From: an uncultured Candidatus Saccharibacteria bacterium
GTDB lineage: Bacteria > Patescibacteriota > Saccharimonadia > Saccharimonadales > Saccharimonadaceae
NCBI GenBank assembly: GCA_946538495.1
Contig: CAMNGP010000002.1
Location: 37,816-101,815 of the forward strand
Reading direction: 5' to 3'
Length of the DNA: 64,000 nt
The notes under the pieces are model-generated. The model was not told where the DNA came from, did no database searches, and worked only from the letters and a program-made list of their open reading frames with translations. Below, one piece after another: positions 26,017 through 34,222 of this stretch (position 1 is the stretch's first letter; each line of letters begins with the position of its first letter). A program made the position numbers and the translations under genes.

Positions 26017-26817
26017 TCACTTTTTGGTGTGAACGTCGAGCTGGGCGTAAGGGATATGAATTTTATGTTCTTCTAAAGTTGTAACGATTGCACGCAAGCA
26101 GTCGCGACGAATCTGTAACTGATTTAATGGGTCACATGTAACCATAATTTGGTAATTCAAAGAAGAGTCGGCAAGGGCAGTAATTCCCTGATATTTGACA
26201 CCAGTGATGCCGTCGTGCACAGAAAGCTGTTTAACGATGTCGTGTAAAACAAATTCAGCCTTTTCGACTTTTAGTTCATATGGTAATGGAATTGGAATAT
26301 ATATGCATCCGGAGACTATTTCGACGCGATCGATGTTACGATTGGCAATAGAGACGATATTCATAGTATTGATATCTTGAATTTTGGTAGTGCGGAGGCT
26401 GATGGATTGCACCTGGCCAACATTGTCACCAAACTTAATAACGTCACCAATACTGTAATAATTGTCGGAAATAATTTCGAAGCCACGGAAAATATCTTTT
26501 AGTGCATCTTGAAGTGCAAAACCAATAACGATACTAGCAATCCCAACGCCAGCAAGCATAGACGTAACATTAACGCCGAAAATTTGCAGAATAACTAGGA
26601 TTGTAAAGATTCCGATCAGATAGCCGATAACGCTTTTAAGCATACGGATAAATGTTTTGTTTTTCTTATTGGAGAGAATTTTGGAATTCTTCTTTTCTTT
26701 ATTATTTAGAAACCTGGCAGCAAGATGATAAATCAGTAAACTAAGCAAGGCAACTATTAATGACCAAAAACAACGTTGAACCCAAACATTTTCGATTAAT
26801 TGTTCTAAAAACTGCAT
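26017..26817 (-). CDS. mscS: MscS-family mechanosensitive channel
   Basis: 266 residues. Two to three N-terminal membrane helices lead into the Gly/Ala-rich pore helix (VTSMLAGVGIASIVIGFALQDALKDIF). The beta domain follows, with YYSIGDVIKFGDNVGQVQSI, then a C-terminal alpha-beta domain. It releases solutes under hypo-osmotic stress. A second channel, mscL, lies at 49428. Confidence 0.92.
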   Translation of the reverse strand: MQFLEQLIENVWVQRCFWSLIVALLSLLIYHLAARFLNNKEKKNSKILSNKKNKTFIRMLKSVIGYLIGIFTILVILQIFGVNVTSMLAGVGIASIVIGFALQDALKDIFRGFEIISDNYYSIGDVIKFGDNVGQVQSISLRTTKIQDINTMNIVSIANRNIDRVEIVSGCIYIPIPLPYELKVEKAEFVLHDIVKQLSVHDGITGVKYQGITALADSSLNYQIMVTCDPLNQLQIRRDCLRAIVTTLEEHKIHIPYAQLDVHTKK

Positions 26818-26823
26818 ATGTTT

Positions 26824-26829
26824 ATTATA
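26824..26829 (-). promoter_or_regulatory. Extended -10 promoter of mscS
   Basis: TGATATAAT, exactly 6 nt before the ATG at 26817. It overlaps the TAA stop of the thioredoxin-like gene. Confidence 0.7.
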
Positions 26830-27079
26830 TCATATAGGATAACACTTCATTAACCAGGGGTAAGGATTTGCCACGCCATGTGGCACAAACTGCGCCATTA
26901 TTATCCAGCGCGAGAATGGTAGGGTATTCAACAACATCATAGGTTTCGCAAAAACTCGTATTAGTATCTGGATTCATGATCTCTATTTCCCTGCCTGTTT
27001 GACGACGAAAATTCTCGAGCCACTCGTTGACGCTTCTACTGTAATCTTGATTGTCCCGAAAAATACACACCACCCGCAT
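26825..27079 (-). CDS. Thioredoxin-fold protein without CxxC
   Basis: 84 residues. The pattern beta-alpha-beta, then VVEYPTILALDNNGAVCATWRG, matches the second half of a thioredoxin fold with its cis-Pro (EYP). The active-site CxxC is missing; three single cysteines remain. Its function is unknown. SD AAGGA is present, and the gene starts 5 nt after nrdR in the ftsZ-nrdR unit. Confidence 0.7.
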   Translation of the reverse strand: MRVVCIFRDNQDYSRSVNEWLENFRRQTGREIEIMNPDTNTSFCETYDVVEYPTILALDNNGAVCATWRGKSLPLVNEVLSYMI

Positions 27080-27084
27080 ATACT

Positions 27085-27540
27085 CTATCCTTTACGTTTT
27101 GTTTTTTGCTCTTTTAGAATGTTTTCAAAATCTTCGAGGGTTTTGAATTCGCGAAAGACAGAGGCAAAACGAACATAAGCCACTTCATTAACTTCTGCCA
27201 AAACATCTAAGACGGCTTCGCCAATTTGTTTGGAGGTAATTTCATCGGTTCCGAAAGAATAAAGGATGTCTGACGCACGATTAACGACGTCTTCTACTTC
27301 GAGTTCGGAATTAAAGAATTTGCCAACGCTGCGGCGTACGGCCAGTAGAAGCTTGTCGCGATCGAATATTTCTTTATTGCCGCTACGTTTAGTAACGGTG
27401 AGCGGCGGCATCTCGATACGCTCATAGGTAGTAAAACGATGACCATCGGGAGTTTCGCGACGGCGTCTAATCATAGTGCCGTCTACCGTCTCGCGGCTTT
27501 CTAGAACTTTGCTGTCCCCGATACGAAATTTATGTTCCAC
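27085..27540 (-). CDS. nrdR: NrdR transcriptional repressor, zinc cysteines lost
   Basis: 151 residues. The ATP-cone (VTKRSGNKEIFDRDKLLLAV, VAYVRFASVFREF) and the DNA-binding RRRRE..RFTTYERIE are typical of NrdR. All four zinc-ribbon cysteines are absent: the start reads MEHKFRIGDSKVLESR, and RRREC..CG has become RRRETPDGHRF. The GTG start with SD AAAGGAG fits the family length. NrdR represses ribonucleotide reductase genes, and the likely targets here are nrdD-nrdG and the glycyl-radical gene. Confidence 0.92.
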   Translation of the reverse strand: MEHKFRIGDSKVLESRETVDGTMIRRRRETPDGHRFTTYERIEMPPLTVTKRSGNKEIFDRDKLLLAVRRSVGKFFNSELEVEDVVNRASDILYSFGTDEITSKQIGEAVLDVLAEVNEVAYVRFASVFREFKTLEDFENILKEQKTKRKG

Positions 27541-27558
27541 CCGCGACTCCTTTTTTGA

Positions 27559-28719
27559 TTAGTTTTTCTTCTTGCGATTTTTTAGACGATCACGTAGTGA
27601 GGGCGGGATGTCCATGTCGTCATCATTGTCGTGAGCTGGTTCTGGTTCTGGTGCGCTTTTAATGGAATCCCACATATTCGACTTGTTGTCAGTAGCAAAA
27701 TCTTTAGCTTCAACTTCTGGCTTTTCGTCTTCGAAATTTGTTTCTGGAGTAGTGTTAGCTGCGTCGTTATAATAATCAGAATCAAAGCCAGTAGCAACCA
27801 CGGTAACAATGATTTCATCCTCAAGGTCTGGACGGATAGAGGCACCAAAGATAATATTGGCTTCGGGAGACACTGATCCAGTGATAACCTCGGCGGCTTC
27901 TTGGACTTCGCTCATTGACATATCGTAGCCACCAGCTACTGAGAACAATACACCCCGAGCGCCTTCAATCTTAACCTCGATGAGAGGCGATTCGACAGCC
28001 TGCTGGGCGGCGATAACGGCGCGATTTTCGCCAGAAGCGCGACCGATGCCCATGAGTGCAGAGCCGGCGTTTTTCATGATAGCTTTAACATCGGCAAAGT
28101 CTAGATTGATTAGTGAATGTTCGGTGATTAGCTCAGAAATACCCTGTACGCCTTGGCGCAAAACGTCGTCGGCGATTTTGAATGTTTCTAGAAGTGGGGT
28201 GCGAGGATCGATAGTTTGAAGTAACCTATCATTTGGGATTGTAATAAGGGCATCAACTTGGCGAGCTAGTTTTTCGATGGCGACGTCGGCATTTGCTCGA
28301 CGACGAGCCCCCTCGAATGTGAACGGCTTGGTAGCTACACCCACGGTAAGAATATCTTTTTTGCGAGCCTCTTCTGCTACGATTGGGCCAGCGCCAGAGC
28401 CTGTACCGCCACCTGCACCTAAGGTAATAAAGACCATGTCGGCACCATCAAGAGCTTTGTCGATTGCCTCCCTACCTTCTTCGGCAGCTTCGCGACCTTT
28501 TTCTGGGTCACCACCAGCACCAAGGCCTTTACCAATATGAACTTTAACATCTGCAGGAGAGTGATGTAGAGCCTGGGCATCAGTATTAATTGCAACAAAT
28601 TCTACGCCAGAAAGGCCCACTTCTTTCATGCGTTCTACTGCGGAACCGCCGGCACCGCCGACCCCTACTACCTTAATACTAGCTTGACTTTCCACCTCTG
28701 TCGGTTTAACTTCTGGCAT
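27559..28719 (-). CDS. ftsZ: Cell division protein FtsZ
   Basis: 386 residues. The tubulin signature [10 protein letters not shown], the T7-loop region ([20 protein letters not shown]) and a C-terminal peptide ([17 protein letters not shown]) are present. A variable acidic linker of about 50 residues precedes the C-terminal peptide. It forms the Z-ring. SD AGGAT lies upstream, and it sits 64 nt downstream of ftsA. Confidence 0.97.
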   Translation of the reverse strand: MPEVKPTEVESQASIKVVGVGGAGGSAVERMKEVGLSGVEFVAINTDAQALHHSPADVKVHIGKGLGAGGDPEKGREAAEEGREAIDKALDGADMVFITLGAGGGTGSGAGPIVAEEARKKDILTVGVATKPFTFEGARRRANADVAIEKLARQVDALITIPNDRLLQTIDPRTPLLETFKIADDVLRQGVQGISELITEHSLINLDFADVKAIMKNAGSALMGIGRASGENRAVIAAQQAVESPLIEVKIEGARGVLFSVAGGYDMSMSEVQEAAEVITGSVSPEANIIFGASIRPDLEDEIIVTVVATGFDSDYYNDAANTTPETNFEDEKPEVEAKDFATDNKSNMWDSIKSAPEPEPAHDNDDDMDIPPSLRDRLKNRKKKN

Positions 28720-28783
28720 AATAATATCCTCGCTTTAATATATTTATAGTATATATCTATTCTTAAAGAATTGCAAGGGGGTG

Positions 28784-30010
28784 CTAGAATTTAGAAAAGA
28801 TGTTCTTGAAAAAATTAAGTCTGCCTGATTTTTTGATCTTCTGTGATTTTTTAGTTAGAGTGGCTGGGATATGTGATTCTTCGGCAGCAAGCAAGGCAAG
28901 GCCTACAGCGGTAGCGAATTCTGGTTTTTCGATTGGCTCGGATACGCCGTTAAGCCCTGTAGGCGTACCGATTTTAACAGCAGCCTCTAGGGCTTGCTTA
29001 GCAAAGATTTCGATATCGCGCATCTTGGCGCCGCCACCGGTAAGAATGACACCTTCTGGAAGACGTTGATCGTATTTAGCAGCTTTCAGTTTTTTGCGAA
29101 TTTCAGCAAATATCTCTTCTAACCTAGCTTTAACGACTTCTTCAACTTCTTTACGCTCAAAGGCGCGTTCTCCATTTTTTCCTACTTTGATGGCGATGGA
29201 TTTGTCAGAATTAAAATTGCCCGTCACAAAGCGTGTTTTGATTTCTTCAGCAAGCTCTGGCTCAATTGCTAGTACAATGGCGAGGTCGTTGGTGATATTG
29301 TTTGAGCCGGCCGGAATAACGCCAATGTATTGCAAATCGCCTTCTTCATAAACGGCAACTGATGTTGTAGCGGCGCCTAAATCTACTACCGCTACGCCAT
29401 TTTCTTTCTGGCGCTCAGTAAGAACAGCTCTAGCAGCCGCAACGACGCTGGGGACTAATCTCTCGGCTTTGACATCTGCAGTCATAGTGGCGCGTTTTAA
29501 ATTTTCACAATTGGGCGTAAGTGCAGAGACTACGCAGGCGCGCATTTCTAATCTAGCTCCAGCCATGCCAAGTGGGTCTTTAATTCCACCTTGGCCATCC
29601 AAGGCGTATTCTAGCGGAACTACGTCTAGGACATCGCGATTAGCTGGGATGCGGCCACTAACAGCCATATCTTCAACGCGTGCGATATCCTCGTCAGTAA
29701 TTTCGTGATCAGCGGGGCCAACGGCAATCATGCCTTCGGCATTGGTAGAAATAACAGTAGAACCATTAATAGAAACGTAGGCGCTACGTACATCGTAACC
29801 GCCCATGCGTTCGGCGTCGCCAAGCATTCGGTCGATAGCCTCAGCGGGGCCAGTGAGATTAGCAGGAATACCCTTACGCATGCCGACTGATTTGCCTTCA
29901 TTATAGCCAACGATAGATATCTCGCCAGCTTTTGAAACTGATGCGATTATGGCACGGACATTTTCTGTACCAACGTCTAAACCTGTGACAAAGCGATTAC
30001 TTTCATCCAT
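28784..30010 (-). CDS. ftsA: Cell division protein FtsA
   Basis: 408 residues. An actin-like ATPase: FVTGLDVGTENVRAIIA, VVDLGAATTSVAVYEEG and GVILTGGGAKMRDIE are the phosphate 1, phosphate 2 and adenosine motifs. A C-terminal amphipathic stretch (GRLNFFKNIFSKF) should tether it to the membrane. It anchors FtsZ. Confidence 0.96.
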   Translation of the reverse strand: MDESNRFVTGLDVGTENVRAIIASVSKAGEISIVGYNEGKSVGMRKGIPANLTGPAEAIDRMLGDAERMGGYDVRSAYVSINGSTVISTNAEGMIAVGPADHEITDEDIARVEDMAVSGRIPANRDVLDVVPLEYALDGQGGIKDPLGMAGARLEMRACVVSALTPNCENLKRATMTADVKAERLVPSVVAAARAVLTERQKENGVAVVDLGAATTSVAVYEEGDLQYIGVIPAGSNNITNDLAIVLAIEPELAEEIKTRFVTGNFNSDKSIAIKVGKNGERAFERKEVEEVVKARLEEIFAEIRKKLKAAKYDQRLPEGVILTGGGAKMRDIEIFAKQALEAAVKIGTPTGLNGVSEPIEKPEFATAVGLALLAAEESHIPATLTKKSQKIKKSGRLNFFKNIFSKF

Positions 30011-30016
30011 AAGCTT

Positions 30017-30022
30017 ATTATA
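30017..30022 (-). promoter_or_regulatory. Extended -10 promoter of ftsA
   Basis: TGTTATAAT, exactly 6 nt before the ATG at 30010. Confidence 0.7.
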
Positions 30023-30040
30023 ACATAATTTATAAAGACA

Positions 30041-30131
30041 AGTAAGAATTCCTAAGCGTGCCCTGCGGGCACGCTCCAGGCCGCTCTAGCCAAGTCTTTA
30101 TGTCTCGTAGGACACCTTAGAAATTCTTACT
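30041..30131. repeat. Family A intergenic palindrome between map and ftsA
   Basis: The arms 30041-30056 and 30116-30131 are complementary and enclose the hairpin CGTGCCCTGCGGGCACG. The remaining core (CCAAGTCTTTATGTC...AGGAC) closely matches elements at 40803 and 36256. The right arm contains the map stop codon. Confidence 0.8.
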
Positions 30132-30909
30132 CGCCATCCGCTAGTGTCAGCACCTCATAACCATCTTTGTTTACGAGGATAGTGTGTTCACAATGGCAGC
30201 CAATGGAACCGTCTTTCATCTTGACGCTCCAGCCGTCGTCTTTGTCGACATAATTAGCTGGCTTACCAAGACAGGACATTGGTTCGATGCAAATCGTGTC
30301 ACCTTCTACTAGTTTATAACCCTGACCTTTTTTGCCATAGTTTGGAACTTCAGGAGCTTCGTGCATCGAAACGTCGATACCGTGACCGATGTAGTTTTCG
30401 ATTACGCCAAGGTGGCCTTTTCTTAACACGGTTTCTACTGCATGGCCAATATCGCCTATATGGGCACCCGGCTTCACTTGTTCTATGCCAGCCCACAAGG
30501 ATTCTTCAGTAATGCTAATCATTTTTTTAACTGCTGGCGAGCCAGTACCACCTACCAGCATCGTGAAGGCCGCATCCGTATAATATCCTTTATATTTTAT
30601 GACCAAATCAAAAGAAGCCTTATCGCCTTCTTCCAGGGGTTCGTCTTTCGGCGCGCCATGAACAAGTTCGTCGTTTATTGAAATACAGATTGCTCCTGGA
30701 AATTTTTCTTCTAGCTCGTCGTAGGCTACAGAAGCCCCGCGTTTAATAATTTCTTGGCGTACCCACGAATCAATTTCTTTCCCTGTCATACCAGGTTGGA
30801 CATAATTCTTGAGATCTTTTAGGAGGTTACCCATGATTTTGCCACCTTCTCGCATGGCGAGGATTTTGGCTTGCAATGTTTTGGCGTCGGAGTTTTCTTT
30901 ATTCACCAT
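30127..30909 (-). CDS. map: Methionine aminopeptidase
   Basis: 260 residues from the chosen start. Metal ligands lie in FDLVIKYKGYYTDAAFT (Asp), YIGHGIDVSMHEAPEVPNYG (His), CIEPMSCLG (Glu) and CHCEHTILV (Glu). It removes the initiator Met. The ATG at 30909 overlaps the end of adk by 11 nt; longer versions reach deep into adk and lack family similarity. Confidence 0.94.
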   Translation of the reverse strand: MVNKENSDAKTLQAKILAMREGGKIMGNLLKDLKNYVQPGMTGKEIDSWVRQEIIKRGASVAYDELEEKFPGAICISINDELVHGAPKDEPLEEGDKASFDLVIKYKGYYTDAAFTMLVGGTGSPAVKKMISITEESLWAGIEQVKPGAHIGDIGHAVETVLRKGHLGVIENYIGHGIDVSMHEAPEVPNYGKKGQGYKLVEGDTICIEPMSCLGKPANYVDKDDGWSVKMKDGSIGCHCEHTILVNKDGYEVLTLADGE

Positions 30910-31492
30910 AGCTTTTTTCGATTTCTCCACCGTTAACGTCATTTTCTTGGATGGTAGCGTCAGGCGCAATTCTCTCAACGACCCGCATAAGACGTGCGGT
31001 AACTTCTTCAACTGCACCTACGCCGTCAACGCGTTCAATTGGAATGTTGTGAGCTTCTAACAGAGGTAAAATTGAATAAATATTTTGTTCAAAAACCTCA
31101 AAACGTCGGTCGATGCTTTCCTTTTCTTGGTCATCATCACGTCCACGCAAAGCCAATCTTTGATACAACTCTTCTTTTGGTACCTCTAGAATAATGGCAC
31201 CGTTGATTTTGTCGGCCATATTGGCTACTAAATATTCGGCTTGAGCTTTATCTCTTGGATAGCCATCAAGAATGACGTCAAAACCCTCTGCTTCGGCCTT
31301 TAAAATTTGGTGGTTCATGAGTTTAATAACTTCTTCGTCAGGAATCAATTCGCCTCTGTCGGTGATTTCTTTATATTCGCCAGTTTGACGGATTGCTTCA
31401 CCAACCGAAAGCCAACGCCAACCATAGATTTCGGAGAGCGCCTTGCCTTGTGTGCCCTTACCCGAGCCAGCTAAGCCAAATAATATGATCAT
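30899..31492 (-). CDS. adk: Adenylate kinase
   Basis: 197 residues. The P-loop is FGLAGSGKGTQGK, and the NMP-binding DGYPRDKAQAEYL and catalytic Arg stretches (RLALRGRDDD, DRRFEVFEQ) are present. It is a short form without an extended zinc LID. It converts AMP and ATP to ADP. It has a leader with GGAG, unlike many neighbours. Confidence 0.94.
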   Translation of the reverse strand: MIILFGLAGSGKGTQGKALSEIYGWRWLSVGEAIRQTGEYKEITDRGELIPDEEVIKLMNHQILKAEAEGFDVILDGYPRDKAQAEYLVANMADKINGAIILEVPKEELYQRLALRGRDDDQEKESIDRRFEVFEQNIYSILPLLEAHNIPIERVDGVGAVEEVTARLMRVVERIAPDATIQENDVNGGEIEKSYGE

Positions 31493-31510
31493 AAAAACTC
31501 CTTTTTCTTC

Positions 31511-31516
31511 ATTATA
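31511..31516 (-). promoter_or_regulatory. Extended -10 promoter of adk-map
   Basis: TGTTATAAT, 18 nt before the ATG at 31492. AAGGAG lies between them. Confidence 0.65.
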
Positions 31517-31523
31517 ACATACC

Positions 31524-31603
31524 GTAATCGAATATACCCCTCTAGGACACGCTCAAGGGCGCTCGCCCAAGCTTATGGTCCTAGAGGGGTATATTGCGAT
31601 TAC
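31524..31603. repeat. Family A-like short palindrome between rpsU and adk
   Basis: The arms 31524-31548 and 31578-31603 are complementary over 25 bp with a single one-base bulge. The short core keeps CAAGGGCGCTCGCCCAAGCT and TTATG, like a trimmed family A core. Confidence 0.8.
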
Positions 31604-31624
31604 TTATCCTTTAATAAAGGTAGA

Positions 31625-31843
31625 TTATTTGAGTCCTAATTTGATGCGCTCGGTTTTTTCGGCCTTGCGAGCTTCACGAATGATAGCTTTAAGGCGACGT
31701 TCACGCTTGGAAATAGGTTTTGCGAAGCGCATTTGAGACTTCTTAAGGGGCATCATGCCGCTTTGAAGGACTTTACGATTAAAACGACGAATAATGTTTT
31801 CGTTTGCCTCGCCCTGATCTTTTCTTGTAACTTTAATTGCCAT
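31625..31843 (-). CDS. rpsU: 30S ribosomal protein bS21
   Basis: 72 residues. IKVTRKDQGEANENIIRRFN and the Arg/Lys-rich end (SKRERRLKAIIREARKAEK) match bS21. The start at 31843 is the family N-terminus, and the upstream extension overlaps the promoter. Confidence 0.9.
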   Translation of the reverse strand: MAIKVTRKDQGEANENIIRRFNRKVLQSGMMPLKKSQMRFAKPISKRERRLKAIIREARKAEKTERIKLGLK

Positions 31844-31853
31844 ATTGGGATGT

Positions 31854-31859
31854 ATTATA
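31854..31859 (-). promoter_or_regulatory. Extended -10 promoter of rpsU
   Basis: TGATATAAT, 10 nt before the ATG at 31843. Confidence 0.65.
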
Positions 31860-31872
31860 TCACAGAGGGGGT

Positions 31873-31899
31873 AAAAAAACAAGACCTACGAAGTCTTGT
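31873..31899 (-). terminator. Terminator after tRNA-Asp
   Basis: The hairpin ACAAGAC/GTCTTGT is followed on the minus strand by seven Ts. Confidence 0.75.
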
Positions 31900-31909
31900 T
31901 GTGTTTCTC

Positions 31910-31986
31910 TGGCGGAACCGACGAGACTCGAACTCGCGACCTCTGCCGTGACAGGGCAGCGCTCTAACCAACTGAGCTACGATTCC
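31910..31986 (-). tRNA. tRNA-Asp (GTC)
   Basis: A minus-strand cloverleaf: acceptor GGAATCG/CGGTTCC, anticodon arm CTGCC-CTGTCAC-GGCAG (anticodon GTC), T arm GCGAG-TTCGAGT-CTCGT. The CCA end is encoded. Confidence 0.95.
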
Positions 31987-32027
31987 AGCACTATTATTAT
32001 AACGCACTTTTAAGAGAAAAGCAAGTA

Positions 32028-33719
32028 TTACATGCCAGGGATTTTGAAAGCACCTGGATCGGCGGCTTGAGGATTGTAGATTTGATCCTGCATGGCTGGC
32101 TGCGGACCAAGGGGTTGAGCGGCCCCATTATTAGCGGCCGAAGGAACAGAATCTGCAGCGGGAGGGGCGATCGGTTCGGTTGGGATAGTTGGCTCTGGTG
32201 TAGGTTCTGGTGTTGGCATAATAGTGTCCATGCCGATAGGAGGAGCTGGTGGTGGAGGTAAGATATCTTCGCTTGATGTTGGCATATAGTTTATTTGTGG
32301 AACACCGTTGATCTCTGGATTCTCTGGAACCGCCGGAGCATTAGCAGCGGCAGGATTTTCTGGTTCGGACATTATTGGCTCAGTACTGCCTGGCACTGGA
32401 GAAGATGAGTTCGCTAAGGCGTCCTCGACCATTTGACCATAATTGATGCTTGGATTGTTTTGTCCAAATGAGTCTTTCCCTGTTTCGATGGCCGGAGTAG
32501 ACATTTCTTCTGGAGTTGGAGTAGCAGAGCTATCAATTTCTACTGGTTTTTCTTCTGGAGTTGGGACGGTTTCGCTGCCGGCCTGAGCTAGGCTAGCCGC
32601 GGCGGCTTGCAAATCGTCAAGCAAGGCGCTGTCCTCGGTGGAAGACGGCTCATCCTTAGGTTTGGCCTCTGAATGGGGTTCCGTTTGGGCAGGTTTTTCT
32701 TCGGTGTGATTATCGGATTTTTGCGCTTCTGGATCGTGCTCTATATCTAAGCTTGTGGGGTCATTATTGGTTTTAGCTGGAGCACTAGATAATGTCATGT
32801 TAAAGAGTTCATTCTCGATATCGTCGGTAATATTTTGCGAAATCAATTGTTGATTAGCTCCAGACTCCATTAGTTTAGAAGAAAGTTTCATAGTTTCGGA
32901 AGTAGTGCTTGCGCTTGAAAAACGATCAGTGGCGGCCACAATACCAGTGAGGAAGGCGGTAGCTTCTTCGGGATCAAGTTTCTCTTTAGTATTCATATTA
33001 TATATTAGGCTGGCGATCATTTCGGAGACCGAGCTAGCTGTTTTGTCGCTCCATTCGATTTCGCCAAATTTACCGGGATTTCCAGTTGTAATATTAATAA
33101 TTGACGCGTCATGCATAATCCGACCATGTTCACGAAGTGCCGCATCTAAGTCTATACCATTTGCAACGTCAAGAGCCAGAACTAGATCTACGTTATAGTC
33201 GCCATGAGAAAATTCTAGATCTTCTTCCGAGACGCGCGTATGATAAGGCGTGATGTAAATCTTAACGTAATCACCATCAATTTTATAGCGTAGGTGATCG
33301 GCTTTTTCTTTATTTAAAGCTACGACAAAATCCTGCAGGACATCGGCAGATGTTTCGAAAGTTTCTTCTGGCTTCAAAAATTCAAGTGCATTTGGCGTGG
33401 AGCCAGAGTAAATCGCTGTCGTGTTTTTGCCAATTTTGTCAAGAAAGAGAGATAAGCCGATGGCCGCCGAAATCTCGTCAACAGAAGGGTCGCTCGATAA
33501 TGCAACTAAGACATTCTTAGACTCGGCAATTTTGTGAGCTACATCAGCCTGAATGCTATGCCCTTCTTCGGCTGGAGCGCCGGAGCTGGACGGATGTTCT
33601 GAAACGAGCGGATCAACCACCACTGAACTGGCTGCGCTATCATTAGAAGTTGGTTCAGGAGTAACATTATCTACTGGTGGAGTAGAAATTGGCGCGGGAG
33701 TAGTATTGTTATCTGGCAT
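32028..33719 (-). CDS. Degenerate DHH-family phosphoesterase with Pro-rich tail
   Basis: 563 residues. A DHH-type alpha/beta core lies at about 50-270. The usual HxxPDxDAIGS is SSDPSVDEISA, and the DHH motif itself is replaced (NITTGNPGKFG), so the first His, first Asp and DHH histidines are lost. The fold can still be recognised (LALDVANGIDLDAAL, YNMNTKEKLDPEEATAFLTGIVAATDRFSS). Residues about 330-563 are a Pro/Glu/Ser-rich tail. It is likely a non-catalytic binding or scaffold protein. The start at 33719 follows SD AAAGGAT. Confidence 0.75.
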   Translation of the reverse strand: MPDNNTTPAPISTPPVDNVTPEPTSNDSAASSVVVDPLVSEHPSSSGAPAEEGHSIQADVAHKIAESKNVLVALSSDPSVDEISAAIGLSLFLDKIGKNTTAIYSGSTPNALEFLKPEETFETSADVLQDFVVALNKEKADHLRYKIDGDYVKIYITPYHTRVSEEDLEFSHGDYNVDLVLALDVANGIDLDAALREHGRIMHDASIINITTGNPGKFGEIEWSDKTASSVSEMIASLIYNMNTKEKLDPEEATAFLTGIVAATDRFSSASTTSETMKLSSKLMESGANQQLISQNITDDIENELFNMTLSSAPAKTNNDPTSLDIEHDPEAQKSDNHTEEKPAQTEPHSEAKPKDEPSSTEDSALLDDLQAAAASLAQAGSETVPTPEEKPVEIDSSATPTPEEMSTPAIETGKDSFGQNNPSINYGQMVEDALANSSSPVPGSTEPIMSEPENPAAANAPAVPENPEINGVPQINYMPTSSEDILPPPPAPPIGMDTIMPTPEPTPEPTIPTEPIAPPAADSVPSAANNGAAQPLGPQPAMQDQIYNPQAADPGAFKIPGM

Positions 33720-33747
33720 ATCGATATCCTTTTTATTTGATAGTTTT

Positions 33748-33776
33748 ATGTTAACATAAGCCTTTAGATTATTCAA
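33748..33776 (-). promoter_or_regulatory. Promoter of the DHH-like gene
   Basis: TTGAAT (33771-33776), 17 bp, then TAACAT (33748-33753) with a TG extension, on the minus strand. Confidence 0.55.
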
Positions 33777-33820
33777 GAGTTAAGATTTTTTCACCCCTTT
33801 ACTTTTTGGGGCAAAAGAGT

Positions 33821-33826
33821 TATAAT
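33821..33826 (+). promoter_or_regulatory. -10 promoter of rpsT
   Basis: TATAAT, 39 nt upstream of the ATG. The resulting leader of about 33 nt carries an AGGAAG ribosome binding site. Confidence 0.6.
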
Positions 33827-33865
33827 AGTCGAAAATTATTAATAATTAATGTATATAGGAAGAAA

Positions 33866-34222
33866 ATGCCGATTATTAAATCTGCCAAAAAGGCTGCCAG
33901 ACAAGCGGAAAAACGCACTGCGCATAATGTAGAAATCAAGAAAGCAATCAAGGCTGCTTTGAAAGCCTTTAAGAAAAATCCTTCTGCAGAAAATCTTGCT
34001 AAAGCTCAATCTGAATACGACAAAGCCGTAAAAAAAGATTTAATGAAGAAGAACACCGCTGCACGACGCAAGGCTAAATTACATACTATGGCTAAGGCGG
34101 AAAATGTCAAATTGAGTAAAAAAACAGCAGCAAGGTCCGAAGCCAAGAAACCGGCCGCTAAGACCACCACGAAGAAAGCCGTAGCAAAAAAGACTCAATC
34201 AAAGACCAAGAAGACAGCTTAG
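33866..34222 (+). CDS. rpsT: 30S ribosomal protein bS20 with extended Lys/Ala tail
   Basis: 118 residues, against about 88 usually. The first 75 residues match bS20 (MPIIKSAKKAARQAEKRTAH). The last 30 or so are a KKPAAKTTTKKAVAKK-type tail like those of histone-like proteins. Its 3' end overlaps the convergent holA by 65 bp. Confidence 0.92.
   Translation: MPIIKSAKKAARQAEKRTAHNVEIKKAIKAALKAFKKNPSAENLAKAQSEYDKAVKKDLMKKNTAARRKAKLHTMAKAENVKLSKKTAARSEAKKPAAKTTTKKAVAKKTQSKTKKTA

Noticed and set aside
32067-32261. A plus-strand frame rich in Arg and Trp within the DHH-like gene
   Set aside because: It is antisense to the Pro-rich low-complexity tail and arises from its codon bias.
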